Source: Bacteroidota bacterium (GTDB lineage Bacteria > Bacteroidota > Ignavibacteria > UBA10030 > UBA6906). From it: DNA of 64,000 nucleotides. The notes below the pieces were generated by a model, which ran no database searches, was not told where the DNA came from, and saw only the letters and a list, made by a program, of their open reading frames with translations. The position numbers and the translations under genes are program-made. The stretch lies in contig JAUQWO010000013.1 of the NCBI GenBank assembly GCA_030835135.1, forward strand, positions 1-64,000. Reading direction: 5' to 3'. This document shows, piece by piece, positions 51,634 through 60,393 of the stretch (position 1 is the stretch's first letter; each line of letters starts with the position of its first letter).

Positions 51634-52769
51634 CGTATCAGCGCGATCTTCCGCACCGCGGTCCCGGCATCCGTCCGGATCCGCGCAAGATACATCCCCG
51701 AGGCCAACCCCTCCGCGTTGAACCGCACACGCACGATCTCCCCTCCCCCGGCAACGCCGTCATACACCACCCCGATCTCCTGCCCGAGCAGCGTATGCAC
51801 GGTCAGCGTGACGTGGCCGGTCTGCCGCACGGCAAAGGGAATGGTCGTCGTACCGTTGAAGGGGTTCGGATAATTCGCCATGAGCGTCATGGCCTCGGGC
51901 AACAGCGAAGGCGTCTCCACCGACGTCGGCCCGAGCAAGCCCGCCTGGTGCCAGGCATACTGCCAGAGCGAGGCGAGCACGACGGTCGCGTCCTGCACAA
52001 GCTGTATGGTCATCGTGTCGGTACTCGCCCAGAGACTCGCATAGTACGTCGACGAATAGCTCCCGCCACTGGCCAGCTTCGCACGCGTGTCCGCGTGCAG
52101 AATGGAATCCACGAGCACCTGCGACCGCAGGATGTACCCGAAGATATACTGATACGGATCGGTGACCTGCTGCAGTTGTCCCTTGCTCACCACAAGGGCC
52201 GACTTGTACGTGCTGATCATGCTCGATTCATACCGCGCATGGATGCCGCTGTTGCCGGTCATCGCCCCATCATAGTTCTGCGTGCAGTGCAGCGGCTGAA
52301 AGACATCACCCACATAATGCCCGATGTCCGCCGCCGACTGGTACGCTTTCGTCCAGTCCCCGCGCTTCGCCTGCGCCGTGAGCGAGTCCACCGCCCAGAG
52401 CGTCGCCCACGGCAGGATCCCATTCTCCTTCACGATCGTCCACCCATAGGTGGTGATCAAGGACGGGAGCGACGGCGTGAGCTGCGTGAAGTTGGGATAC
52501 CAGTCGATGTCCAGATAGTGCTTCGGCGCCTCGGCAGTGTCAGCCGATTTCCGGCTGTCCGCATCGCTGGCGTGACTCGCCAGGTACGACTGCTGGGCGG
52601 CAAACGTGGCCATCTCCGCCGGCAAATGGATCACCGCATTCCGGTTGATGATCTGATGCACGGTGCTCCCCCATCCGAATGCAACCCCGGGAACGCCTCC
52701 GGCGAGGATGAGAGCACACAATGCGACGAAGCGAAGACGGGGAGGCATGGCGATCGGGAATGACATCAT
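51630..52769 (-). CDS. type IX-secreted S1/P1-nuclease or phospholipase-C-like enzyme
   Basis: 379 residues. The signal peptide ends near VAFG, leaving a mature N-terminal Trp (WGSTVHQIINRNAV), as in zinc phospholipase C and S1/P1 nucleases where Trp1 binds zinc. Further candidate zinc ligands: HYLDIDWYP, ADIGHYVGDVFQPLHCTQ and GIHARYE. About 290-379 is a type IX secretion sorting domain: MANYPNPFNGTTTIPF, then GLASGMYLARIRT. It is therefore likely released to, or attached at, the cell surface. The exact reaction (nucleic acid or phospholipid) is not resolved. Confidence 0.85.
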   Translation of the reverse strand: MMSFPIAMPPRLRFVALCALILAGGVPGVAFGWGSTVHQIINRNAVIHLPAEMATFAAQQSYLASHASDADSRKSADTAEAPKHYLDIDWYPNFTQLTPSLPSLITTYGWTIVKENGILPWATLWAVDSLTAQAKRGDWTKAYQSAADIGHYVGDVFQPLHCTQNYDGAMTGNSGIHARYESSMISTYKSALVVSKGQLQQVTDPYQYIFGYILRSQVLVDSILHADTRAKLASGGSYSSTYYASLWASTDTMTIQLVQDATVVLASLWQYAWHQAGLLGPTSVETPSLLPEAMTLMANYPNPFNGTTTIPFAVRQTGHVTLTVHTLLGQEIGVVYDGVAGGGEIVRVRFNAEGLASGMYLARIRTDAGTAVRKIALIR

Positions 52770-52793
52770 GGACAGGTACCGTCGATTGACAGT

Positions 52794-53309
52794 TCAGTGA
52801 GGAAGCGAAGCGAGAACCCGCTTCGCGCGGGCATGGAACGCACCGGTTCCATAGGGGAGATGCTGTTCAATGACCAGCCGGAGCTCGCGGGCGAGTTCCG
52901 GTTCTTCACGCACCACGCGTTCGAGCACGGTCATGGCACACGCCCTGACCGCTATGGGCGAAGCGGGCGACGCCAGCTCATCGAAACAGACCGTCGCTAC
53001 TTCGCCGAGCAACCGGGGCGGGATGTCCACGAATTGCAGGGCCCGGACGACATTCCGCCGGGCGGCATCATGAACGCCTGGCTCGCGCATCTTCTTCATC
53101 AGCTTCGCAAGCCACGGCTTCAGGAGATACCCGCGGTCGTCCGCCAGCACCCCCACCACCCACGCCGCCCGCTGGGTCAGCAGCGGGTCCTTACCCAGAA
53201 ACACCTCCATTACGGCCTTCACCCGCACCGGATCATGACCGATCCATCGCACGATCCGGTCCGTGTTCTTTCTCGAATGCTCCACCAGCAGCTGGTTTGC
53301 TACGTCCAT
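52794..53309 (-). CDS. HEAT-repeat-like protein
   Basis: 171 residues, all-helical, no signal peptide. The chain resembles HEAT/armadillo repeats: KDPLLTQRAAWVVGVLADD, ARRNVVRALQFVDIPP and AVRACAMTVLERVVREEP. Such repeats mediate protein binding. It lies 73 bp after agmatine deiminase and 24 bp before the type IX-secreted enzyme on the same strand; functional link unknown. Confidence 0.75.
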   Translation of the reverse strand: MDVANQLLVEHSRKNTDRIVRWIGHDPVRVKAVMEVFLGKDPLLTQRAAWVVGVLADDRGYLLKPWLAKLMKKMREPGVHDAARRNVVRALQFVDIPPRLLGEVATVCFDELASPASPIAVRACAMTVLERVVREEPELARELRLVIEQHLPYGTGAFHARAKRVLASLPH

Positions 53310-53382
53310 TGTGCGACCCCGCGCATAACGCAACGCTCTGCTTCGTTGTCTTCTGTCGTTAACCTTGGTCCTCCGGCGGCCC

Positions 53383-54459
53383 TCAGGCCTCCGACGGCTG
53401 TTGCTGCGTCAAACAATGCAGCGTCCCCAGCCCCCACACCAGATCCACCGCATGGATCCCCACCACCGGCCGGTCCGCGAACAGTTCACCCAGCGTTCCG
53501 AGAGCGATCCGGTCATTCGGATCGTTGAACGTCGGTACGATGACCGCGGCATTGGCAATGTAGAAGTTGGCGTAGCTCGCAGGAACTCGCTGTCCGTCGA
53601 AGATCAATGGTGCGGGCATCGGCAACGATACGACATCCGGCCGCGTGCCGTCCGCCAACCGCGCACCCTGCAATCGTTCGAAGTTCTCCCGCGTGATCCG
53701 GTGGTTCGGATCCTTCGGGTCCTTTTCATCCACCAGCACCACGGTGCGCTCGTTGACGAACCGGCAGAGGTCGTCGACGTGCCCGTGCGTATCGTCCCCC
53801 GCAATGCCATCGCCGAGCCAGATCACCTGCTCCACGCCGAGATGCGCGCGGAATACCTCTTCATAGTCAGCACGGGTGAAGCCGGGGTTGCGGACCTGGA
53901 GGGTCGGATGCATCAGGCATTCTTCCGTCGTCAGCAGTGTTCCCGTGCCATTCACATCGATGCTGCCGCCTTCGAGCACCACCTCGCGGCCGTTGTGCTT
54001 CACCGTGGTCAACGGCTTCTTCAGCTTCAGTGCCGCGCGCACCGGCACGCCGTCATCCTTCTTCCAGTCGGGGTACTTCGCCCATGCGGAGAACCGGAAC
54101 CGGAGAACGGCTGTGGAGCCCCGCTCATTGCGCACGAACATCGGCCCCATATCCCGCGTCCAGCCACGGTTCGTCGGGAACCGGAAGAATTCCACCTGCC
54201 GGAGATCCACGCCCGCGCGTGCCAGGACCCGGCGCGCCTTCCCTTCATGGGCAGCATCATGCACGATGATGCGAAGGATCTCGCCCGGTGTGATCTTGCG
54301 TGCCATTTCCCCGAAGACCCAGGGAATGGGCGCGAACTTCCCCGGCCAATCCGTGACGTTCGCCGGCCACCCGATCCACGTGGCCTCATGCTTTGCCCAC
54401 TCGGCCGGCATGTGCGATGCTGCGCGCATGGTCTTCGTCATCCTCCGTCCGTCGTTCAT
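53383..54459 (-). CDS. aguA: agmatine deiminase
   Basis: 358 residues from the ATG at 54459, two bases after the aguB stop; ATGs at 54441 and 54429 are alternatives. The family landmarks are present: MPAEWAKHEATWIGWPAN, NRGWTRDMGPMFV, EGGSIDVNGTGTLLTTEECL, DGIAGDDTHGHVDDLCRF and the catalytic Cys in GLGTLHCLTQQQP. It hydrolyses agmatine to N-carbamoylputrescine. It follows aguB directly, giving the two-step route to putrescine. Confidence 0.92.
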   Translation of the reverse strand: MNDGRRMTKTMRAASHMPAEWAKHEATWIGWPANVTDWPGKFAPIPWVFGEMARKITPGEILRIIVHDAAHEGKARRVLARAGVDLRQVEFFRFPTNRGWTRDMGPMFVRNERGSTAVLRFRFSAWAKYPDWKKDDGVPVRAALKLKKPLTTVKHNGREVVLEGGSIDVNGTGTLLTTEECLMHPTLQVRNPGFTRADYEEVFRAHLGVEQVIWLGDGIAGDDTHGHVDDLCRFVNERTVVLVDEKDPKDPNHRITRENFERLQGARLADGTRPDVVSLPMPAPLIFDGQRVPASYANFYIANAAVIVPTFNDPNDRIALGTLGELFADRPVVGIHAVDLVWGLGTLHCLTQQQPSEA

Positions 54460-54461
54460 GC

Positions 54462-55352
54462 TCAACGATAGTACCGGCGTGTGATGTCGCCATACATGTC
54501 GATCCGCCGGTCGCGCAGGAATGGCCAGTTGCGGCGGATGTTCTCCAGATGCGCCGGATCCACGTCCGCCACCAGCACTTCTTCCTTGTCCTGGGATGCT
54601 TCCGCGATCACGACGCCCTGCGGATCGCAGATGAATGACGAACCCCAGAACTCGATGCCGGGCGAATCGGCGACCTGCTTCTCCAGCCCGATGCGGTTGG
54701 CGGCGGCAACATACACGCCGTTCGCTATCGCGTGCCCGCGCTGCACGGTCTGCCACGCCTCACGCTGCGCCTTCCCATACTGCTCTTTCTCGGAAGGATG
54801 CCACCCGATGGCCGTAGGATAGAAGAGCACCGACGGATCCTGCAATGCGGAAAGGCGGGCCCCCTCCGGGAACCACTGGTCCCAGCAGATGAGCGTCGCC
54901 ACACGTCCAAACTTCGTGGTGCATGCCTGGAACCCGCGGTCGCCTGGCGTGAAGTAGAATTTCTCGTAATACGCCGGATCATCAGGGATGTGCATCTTCC
55001 GGTAGAACCCCACCGTGGACCCGTCGGCATCGATCGTGGCTGCACTATTATAGTAGACGCCGGCGCCGGCGCGCTCGAAGATAGGTGCCACGATGGCAAT
55101 GCCGTGCTCGCGGGCAACGGCCGCGAGTGCCTCGGAGGTCGGGCCCGGGAAGGTCTCGGCGAGGTCGAAGAGTGCCACGTCTTCCCGCTGACAGAAATAC
55201 GGCGAGCGGAAGAGTTCGGGCAAACAGATGACCTGCGCACCCTTCCGGGCCGCCTGGCCGATCATGGCGATGGCTTTGGCGAGATTGGCACCGGCATGGG
55301 AGGACATCGACATCTGTACGAGGCCGATACGGAACGGCGTATGCTGCGACAT
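54462..55352 (-). CDS. aguB: N-carbamoylputrescine amidase
   Basis: 296 residues from the ATG at 55352, with AAGGTGG upstream. Nitrilase-fold triad: Glu in ICLPELFRSPYF, Lys in FYRKMHIPDDPAYYEK, Cys in TLICWDQWFPEGAR. It converts N-carbamoylputrescine to putrescine, CO2 and ammonia. It lies directly before aguA on one transcript. A weaker promoter is at 55386-55416. Confidence 0.95.
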   Translation of the reverse strand: MSQHTPFRIGLVQMSMSSHAGANLAKAIAMIGQAARKGAQVICLPELFRSPYFCQREDVALFDLAETFPGPTSEALAAVAREHGIAIVAPIFERAGAGVYYNSAATIDADGSTVGFYRKMHIPDDPAYYEKFYFTPGDRGFQACTTKFGRVATLICWDQWFPEGARLSALQDPSVLFYPTAIGWHPSEKEQYGKAQREAWQTVQRGHAIANGVYVAAANRIGLEKQVADSPGIEFWGSSFICDPQGVVIAEASQDKEEVLVADVDPAHLENIRRNWPFLRDRRIDMYGDITRRYYR

Positions 55353-55385
55353 GGGTTCCACCTTCACGATACTGGGCAAAGTGCT

Positions 55386-55416
55386 GTAACATACGCAAAA
55401 GAGATGAGAGGGGAAA
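55386..55416 (-). promoter_or_regulatory. candidate aguB-aguA promoter
   Basis: TTT (complement of 55414-55416), 20-nt spacer, TATGTTAC (complement of 55386-55393). Confidence 0.42.
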
Positions 55417-55554
55417 GTGCGACATTGATGGACGAGCCCCTGAACGGGGTCACAAAGGACCCCAGGCTCGCAACAAGAAAGGCGGTCCCTGTGCTGTCGC
55501 CGTGGGTGGATGGGGTCTCAGGATGGCCGGTCAGTCAGAAACATGAGGAGGGCT

Positions 55555-55585
55555 TTGTGGAGATGCACGATTGTTGCTATATTGC
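55555..55585 (+). promoter_or_regulatory. promoter of the M28 peptidase gene
   Basis: TTG at 55555-55557 (TTTG from 55554), 20-nt spacer, TATATTGC at 55578-55585, about 30 bp before the ATG. Confidence 0.62.
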
Positions 55586-55613
55586 ACGATCTCTCACCAC
55601 GCACGAGGTACCG

Positions 55614-57317
55614 ATGGCACGCCGCACCGTGACATTCCTGCTCCTCCTGGTCTCGGCTTCACTCCTGAGCGCTCAACCTGAACGCATCGATAGCACCGCC
55701 GTAGCGCTCATCAAAGCAGAGGGCCTTCAGCACTCACAGGTGATGCCGCTCCTCTCATCGCTCTGTGATGTGTACAGCCCGCGCCTCACATGGTCGCCGG
55801 AATATACCCGCGGCGCAGAGTGGGTCAAGAAGACATTTTCCTCCTGGGGGATCACGAAGGTCACGTACGACCGCTGGGCACCACTCGGCCGGGGTTGGAC
55901 ATTGAAGAACTTCTCCGCGATGGTCACCGCTCCCGTCCCCTTCCCGGTCATCGCCTACCCCTCAGCCTGGTCGCCGGGCTTCAAGGAGAAGGAAGCCGAC
56001 GTCGTGTACCTCAACGCCTCCACGCCGGCAGACCTTGAACAGTACAAAGGGAAGATCAAGGGAAAGTTCGTCCTCCTCTCCGATCTCGCCGACGTGCGCC
56101 CGCACTTCACACCGCAGGCGACACGCCTCGCGGACTCGGTGCTGCTCCGGATGGCGAACGCTGATATGCAGGGCGGACGCCGCGGCGCACGCCGCTTCCC
56201 ACGCCTCGACCGCATGACGCCTGCGGCGATCGACTCGGCCCTCGCAGCCATCATCCAGATGTCACCCGATGCTGATACCGCCGCGATGCGCGAACGCTTC
56301 GCCGGCATGCGCATGACCCCGCGCAAACTCCTCTTCGCCCAGGAAGAAGGCGCGATCGCCGTGATCACCCCGGGCTCCGGCGACGGCGGCACAATGCTCG
56401 TCCAGTCCGCAACGGTCCCACAACCCCAGGAGACACCCAGGGAACAACGCACCCCCGCGTACGACGCGAAAGCAACATCCTTCATCCCCCAGATCGTCTT
56501 CGCTGCCGAACACTACAACCGCATCCTCCGCTCGATCAAGCTCGGCGAAAAGGTGACGCTGGAGATGGAACTGCAGGTCGAGACCACGAAGGCGGATTCC
56601 AGCTTCAATGTGATCGCGGAGATCCCCGGCACCGACCTCACGGACGAGATCGTGATGATCGGCGGACATTTCGACACGTGGCACGCGGGCACGGGAGCAA
56701 CGGATAACAACTCCGGCGTCGCCGCATGCATGGAAGCAGCACGCATACTGAAGGTGCTTGCAAAGGAGCACGGACTGAAGACGCGCCGGACGATCCGGAT
56801 CGGGTTCTGGGGCGGCGAAGAGCAAGGTCTGTTCGGGTCGCGCGAGTACGTCTCTGAATTCTTCGCACAACGCGAAGGCGAACAAGGGTTCGGTGGGTTT
56901 GGCGGTCCCGGCGGACCGGGTGGCCCACCCCGGATCACAACGAAGGCAGAGTTCGATAAGCTGTCCATCTACTTCAACCACGACAACGGCACCGGCCGCC
57001 TCCGCGGCATCTACCTCCAGGGCAATGAAGCTGCCCGCCCGATCTTCCGCCGCTGGCTCAGCGCGTACGGCGACCCCACGGCCCAGACCGTCACGATACA
57101 GAACACGGGCGGTACGGACCACCAGTCGTTCGACGGCGTAGGGCTTCCCGGCTTCCAGTTCATCCAGGACCAGATCGAATATGATTCCCGTACCCACCAC
57201 TACAATATGGATGTGTACGAGCGGCTCATCGGCGATGACATGAAACAGGCGGCAACCATGATCGCCTTTTTCACCTGGCAGGCCGCCAACCGCGACGGAA
57301 AATTCCCCCGGAAATAG
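55614..57317 (+). CDS. secreted M28-family metallopeptidase with PA domain
   Basis: 567 residues from the ATG at 55614 (GAGG upstream); the open frame extends 294 codons further back but is antisense to aguB. Signal peptide (VTFLLLLVSASLLSAQ), a protease-associated insertion at about 120-290, and the M28 catalytic domain: MIGGHFDTWHAGTGATDNNS, FWGGEEQGLFGS, YFNHDNGTGR and GGTDHQSFDG give the two-zinc ligands. A Gly/Pro-rich loop (GFGGFGGPGGPGGPP) interrupts the catalytic domain. It is probably an aminopeptidase or carboxypeptidase in the periplasm or outside. Confidence 0.92.
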   Translation: MARRTVTFLLLLVSASLLSAQPERIDSTAVALIKAEGLQHSQVMPLLSSLCDVYSPRLTWSPEYTRGAEWVKKTFSSWGITKVTYDRWAPLGRGWTLKNFSAMVTAPVPFPVIAYPSAWSPGFKEKEADVVYLNASTPADLEQYKGKIKGKFVLLSDLADVRPHFTPQATRLADSVLLRMANADMQGGRRGARRFPRLDRMTPAAIDSALAAIIQMSPDADTAAMRERFAGMRMTPRKLLFAQEEGAIAVITPGSGDGGTMLVQSATVPQPQETPREQRTPAYDAKATSFIPQIVFAAEHYNRILRSIKLGEKVTLEMELQVETTKADSSFNVIAEIPGTDLTDEIVMIGGHFDTWHAGTGATDNNSGVAACMEAARILKVLAKEHGLKTRRTIRIGFWGGEEQGLFGSREYVSEFFAQREGEQGFGGFGGPGGPGGPPRITTKAEFDKLSIYFNHDNGTGRLRGIYLQGNEAARPIFRRWLSAYGDPTAQTVTIQNTGGTDHQSFDGVGLPGFQFIQDQIEYDSRTHHYNMDVYERLIGDDMKQAATMIAFFTWQAANRDGKFPRK

Positions 57318-57343
57318 CACGTGTAGCATTTTTCAACACTTTC

Positions 57344-57397
57344 TCCGCCCCGTCGCAGAGATGCACGAAAAAATCTTGCATTTCTCGATGGGGCGGA
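57344..57397. promoter_or_regulatory. long imperfect inverted repeat at the hydrogenase promoter
   Basis: Arms 57344-57365 and 57377-57397 (TCCGCCCC ... ATGCA) pair over about 20 bp with two G-U pairs and one bulge. The right arm covers part of the -33 triplet and nearly all of the promoter spacer. It may be an operator, or a terminator hairpin for the M28 gene. Confidence 0.55.
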
Positions 57398-57406
57398 ATA
57401 CTTTCC
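57376..57406 (+). promoter_or_regulatory. promoter of the hydrogenase operon
   Basis: TTG at 57376-57378, 20-nt spacer, TACTTTCC at 57399-57406. This implies a leader of about 120 nt. A TTGACA-like box at 57453-57458 without a good partner is an alternative. Confidence 0.5.
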
Positions 57407-57532
57407 ACCGTACTCGCCACACCCTCACCACGTACACGCTACCCCTGTTCTCTTGACATACCCTTTCTCCCGTCAGCGCTTAGCGTAACTCACTCCCACT
57501 CGCACTCCGTTCCACCAATGCTGGAGGTGTGT

Positions 57533-58654
57533 ATGCTGGAACACCCTCTCACGATGTGGCAACAGATGGAGTCGCTCGGCTACACGCGCCGCGACTTCCT
57601 GCGTTTTGCATCATGGCTTGCGGCCGCCGCAGGTATCGAAGCATCCGGTATCGGCCAGGTCGTCCATGCCATGGAGACCAAGCCCCGCATCCCTGTCCTG
57701 TGGCTGCACTTTCAGGAGTGCACATGCTGCAGCGAATCGTTCATCCGGAGTTCCCACCCGATCGTCGCTGACGTGCTGCTCGACAAGATCTCGCTCGATT
57801 ACACCGAGACGCTCATGGCGGCAGCCGGACATCAGGCGGAGAAGTCGCTGCACGACACCATGAAGAAGTACAAGGGCGAGTACCTCCTGCTTGTCGAAGG
57901 CGCCATCCCGACAAACGATGACGGCGTCTACTGCTGCATCGGCGGCAGAAGCGCACAGGATATCCTCACGGAAGTCGCCGAAGGCGCGAAGGCGATCGTC
58001 TGCTGGGGAAGCTGTGCCTCCAACGGCTGCATCCAGGCCGCCAGCCCTAACCCCACCGGCGCCACCCCGGTCCACACACTGATCTCCGGCAAACCGATCA
58101 TCAACGTGCCCGGCTGTCCGCCGATCGCCGAGGTGATGGCCGGTACCATCGTGCATCTTCTCGCCTTCGACCGCATTCCGCAACTCGACGGCCTCGGCCG
58201 CCCGAAGGCATTCTTCTCCCGCCGCGTCCATGACACGTGCTACCGCCGTCCGAATTACGACGCCGGCCTCTTCGTCGAATCCTTCGACGACGAGAATGCG
58301 AAACGCGGCTACTGTCTCTACAAGATGGGGTGCCGCGGACCGGTCACCTACAATGCCTGCGGCGTGATGCGCTGGAACAACGGCGTTTCGTATCCCATCC
58401 AATCAGGCCACGGCTGCATCGGCTGCAGCGAGGAGAAATTCTGGGACTACGGCCCCTTCTATCAGCATTTGGCCTCCTTCCCGGGGTTCGGCATCGAGAC
58501 CACCGCGGACAAAGTGGGTGTGGCACTCGGCATCGCGACCGCCGCCGGCATCGCGACGCACGCGATCAGCACCAACATCAGGAAACGGAAACAGATCCAG
58601 CAGGAGATCGCCGGCAGCGATACGATCGCCGATGACACGAAAGGAGGCGCCTGA
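57533..58654 (+). CDS. hyaA: [NiFe] hydrogenase small subunit, six-Cys proximal cluster
   Basis: 373 residues from the ATG at 57533, placed just after GGAGG; an ATG at 57518 lies before that site. Tat signal YTRRDFLRFASWLAAA. Iron-sulfur ligands: proximal ECTCCSESF (Cys63, 65, 66), WGSCASNGC (Cys161, 166) and NVPGCPP (Cys195); HDTCYRRPNYDAG, GYCLYKMGC and HGCIGC serve the other two clusters. The extra cysteines at 65 and 166 match those of oxygen-tolerant group 1 enzymes with a [4Fe-3S] cluster. A C-terminal membrane helix (GVALGIATAAGIATHAI) anchors it, periplasmic side. Confidence 0.95.
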   Translation: MLEHPLTMWQQMESLGYTRRDFLRFASWLAAAAGIEASGIGQVVHAMETKPRIPVLWLHFQECTCCSESFIRSSHPIVADVLLDKISLDYTETLMAAAGHQAEKSLHDTMKKYKGEYLLLVEGAIPTNDDGVYCCIGGRSAQDILTEVAEGAKAIVCWGSCASNGCIQAASPNPTGATPVHTLISGKPIINVPGCPPIAEVMAGTIVHLLAFDRIPQLDGLGRPKAFFSRRVHDTCYRRPNYDAGLFVESFDDENAKRGYCLYKMGCRGPVTYNACGVMRWNNGVSYPIQSGHGCIGCSEEKFWDYGPFYQHLASFPGFGIETTADKVGVALGIATAAGIATHAISTNIRKRKQIQQEIAGSDTIADDTKGGA

Positions 58655-60372
58655 TGCCCAACCGTATCGTGGTTGACCCGATCACCCGCATCGAGGGACA
58701 CCTCCGCATCGAGGCCGAAGTCAAAGATGGCAGGATCGTGGATGCCTACAGCGCCGGCACGATGGTGCGCGGACTGGAGATCATCCTCAAGGGCCGTGAC
58801 CCGCGCGACGCATGGGCGTTCACCGAACGTACCTGCGGCGTATGCACAACGGTCCATGCACTCGCATCCGTCCGCACCGTCGAGAACGCCCTCGGCATCG
58901 TTGTCCCACCAAATGCCGAACTCGTCCGCAACCTGATGTTCTGCGCACAGTACCTGCAGGACCACGTTGTCCACTTCTATCATCTCCATGCTCTCGATTG
59001 GGTGGATGTGGTCAATGCGCTCAAAGCCGACCCGGTCAAGGCCTCCGGGATCGCCCAGTCCATCTCCAACTGGCCGAAGAGTTCGCCGAAGTATTTCGCG
59101 GACGTCCAGAAACGCATCAACACGTTCGTGGCCAGCGGCCAGCTCGGCATCTTCAACAACGGCTACTGGGGCCATGCGGCGTATGCGCTGCCCGCCGAAG
59201 TGAACCTCATCGCGGTGGCACATTACCTCGAAGCGCTCGAGTGGCAGAAGGAGATCGTGAAGGTCCATACGATCTTCGGCGGCAAGAACCCCCACCCGAA
59301 TTATCTCGTCGGTGGTGCGCCCTGCGCCGTGAACATCGACGAGGCAAACGCCCTCAACGCCGAGCGTCTGGCCTACGTGGGCCGTTTGTTCGATGAAGCA
59401 GCGACATTCGTGGAGCAGGTCTATCTCCCCGATCTCCTTGCGGTGGCGGGATTCTACAAGGACTGGGGTGCCATCGGTGGCGGACTCACGAACTTCCTCG
59501 CCTATGGCGATCTGCCGGTCGCCGGCTACAACGCACCCGAAAGCTTCAAATTCCCCCGCGGTATCGTCCTCAACGGCGACCTGAGCAAAGTGCATGAGGT
59601 GGACGGCAAGGACGCTGACCAGATACAGGAATTCATCGCGCACTCCTGGTATGAATACGAGGGCGGCGATGCGGTCGGCAAACACCCCTGGGCGGGTGAG
59701 ACCAAACTGAAATACTCCGGCCCCAAACCACCCTATGACCACCTGGACGTGGATCAGAAGTACAGCTGGCTGAAGACGCCGCGCTGGAAGGGCCAGCCGA
59801 TGGAGGTCGGCCCCCTCGCACGCATGATCGTTGCCTATGCGGCCGGCAACAAGGAAGTGCAGGAACTCGTCAACGGGACACTGAAATCACTCGACGTGCC
59901 GGTCACGGTGCTCTTCTCGGCGCTCGGCCGCACAGCGGCACGCGGATTGGAAACGAAGCTGGTGGCAGGCTGGGCAAAAGAGTTCTTCGGCACACTCGTC
60001 GGCAACATCAAGAACGGCGATACGCGCATGGTGAACAACGAACGCTGGGACCCGGCAACATGGCCGGCACAGGCGAAGGGCGTCGGGATGACTGAAGCCC
60101 CGCGCGGCGCGCTCGCCCACTGGATCGTGATCGACAACACCAAGATCGCGAACTACCAGCTGGTCGTCCCCAGCACCTGGAATGCTTCACCACGCGATGC
60201 GCAGGGACAACGCTCGGCATATGAAGCAGCACTCATCGGCGTCCCCGTGGCGGACCCGGAGCAGCCGCTGGAACTCCTGCGCACGATCCACTCGTTCGAC
60301 CCGTGCCTCGCCTGTGCGGTGCACCTGTACGATGAACGCGGATCGTACGTCCACCGCATCGAGAGCTTCTAG
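58654..60372 (+). CDS. hyaB: [NiFe] hydrogenase large subunit
   Basis: 572 residues; TGATG overlap with the small-subunit gene, AAGGAGG upstream. Nickel ligands: ERTCGVCTTVHALASVR (Cys61, Cys64) and DPCLACAVH (Cys551, Cys554). The 15 residues after His557 (LYDERGSYVHRIESF) form the peptide removed by the maturation protease encoded last in the operon. It oxidises H2 in the periplasm together with HyaA and passes electrons to the cytochrome b. The Hyp proteins needed for the Fe(CN)2CO site are not in the window. Confidence 0.97.
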   Translation: MPNRIVVDPITRIEGHLRIEAEVKDGRIVDAYSAGTMVRGLEIILKGRDPRDAWAFTERTCGVCTTVHALASVRTVENALGIVVPPNAELVRNLMFCAQYLQDHVVHFYHLHALDWVDVVNALKADPVKASGIAQSISNWPKSSPKYFADVQKRINTFVASGQLGIFNNGYWGHAAYALPAEVNLIAVAHYLEALEWQKEIVKVHTIFGGKNPHPNYLVGGAPCAVNIDEANALNAERLAYVGRLFDEAATFVEQVYLPDLLAVAGFYKDWGAIGGGLTNFLAYGDLPVAGYNAPESFKFPRGIVLNGDLSKVHEVDGKDADQIQEFIAHSWYEYEGGDAVGKHPWAGETKLKYSGPKPPYDHLDVDQKYSWLKTPRWKGQPMEVGPLARMIVAYAAGNKEVQELVNGTLKSLDVPVTVLFSALGRTAARGLETKLVAGWAKEFFGTLVGNIKNGDTRMVNNERWDPATWPAQAKGVGMTEAPRGALAHWIVIDNTKIANYQLVVPSTWNASPRDAQGQRSAYEAALIGVPVADPEQPLELLRTIHSFDPCLACAVHLYDERGSYVHRIESF

Positions 60373-60393
60373 AACCGGAGAAGGAGACCACCC

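Noticed and set aside
54732-55613. 294-codon in-frame extension upstream of the M28 peptidase
   Set aside because: It runs antisense through aguB and across the promoter. The signal peptide begins at the ATG at 55614 with a ribosome site.
57453-57458. TTGACA box as the main hydrogenase promoter
   Set aside because: No acceptable -10 partner at 16-18 bp was seen, whereas the box at 57376-57406 has the spacing used elsewhere in the window. Kept only as an alternative.
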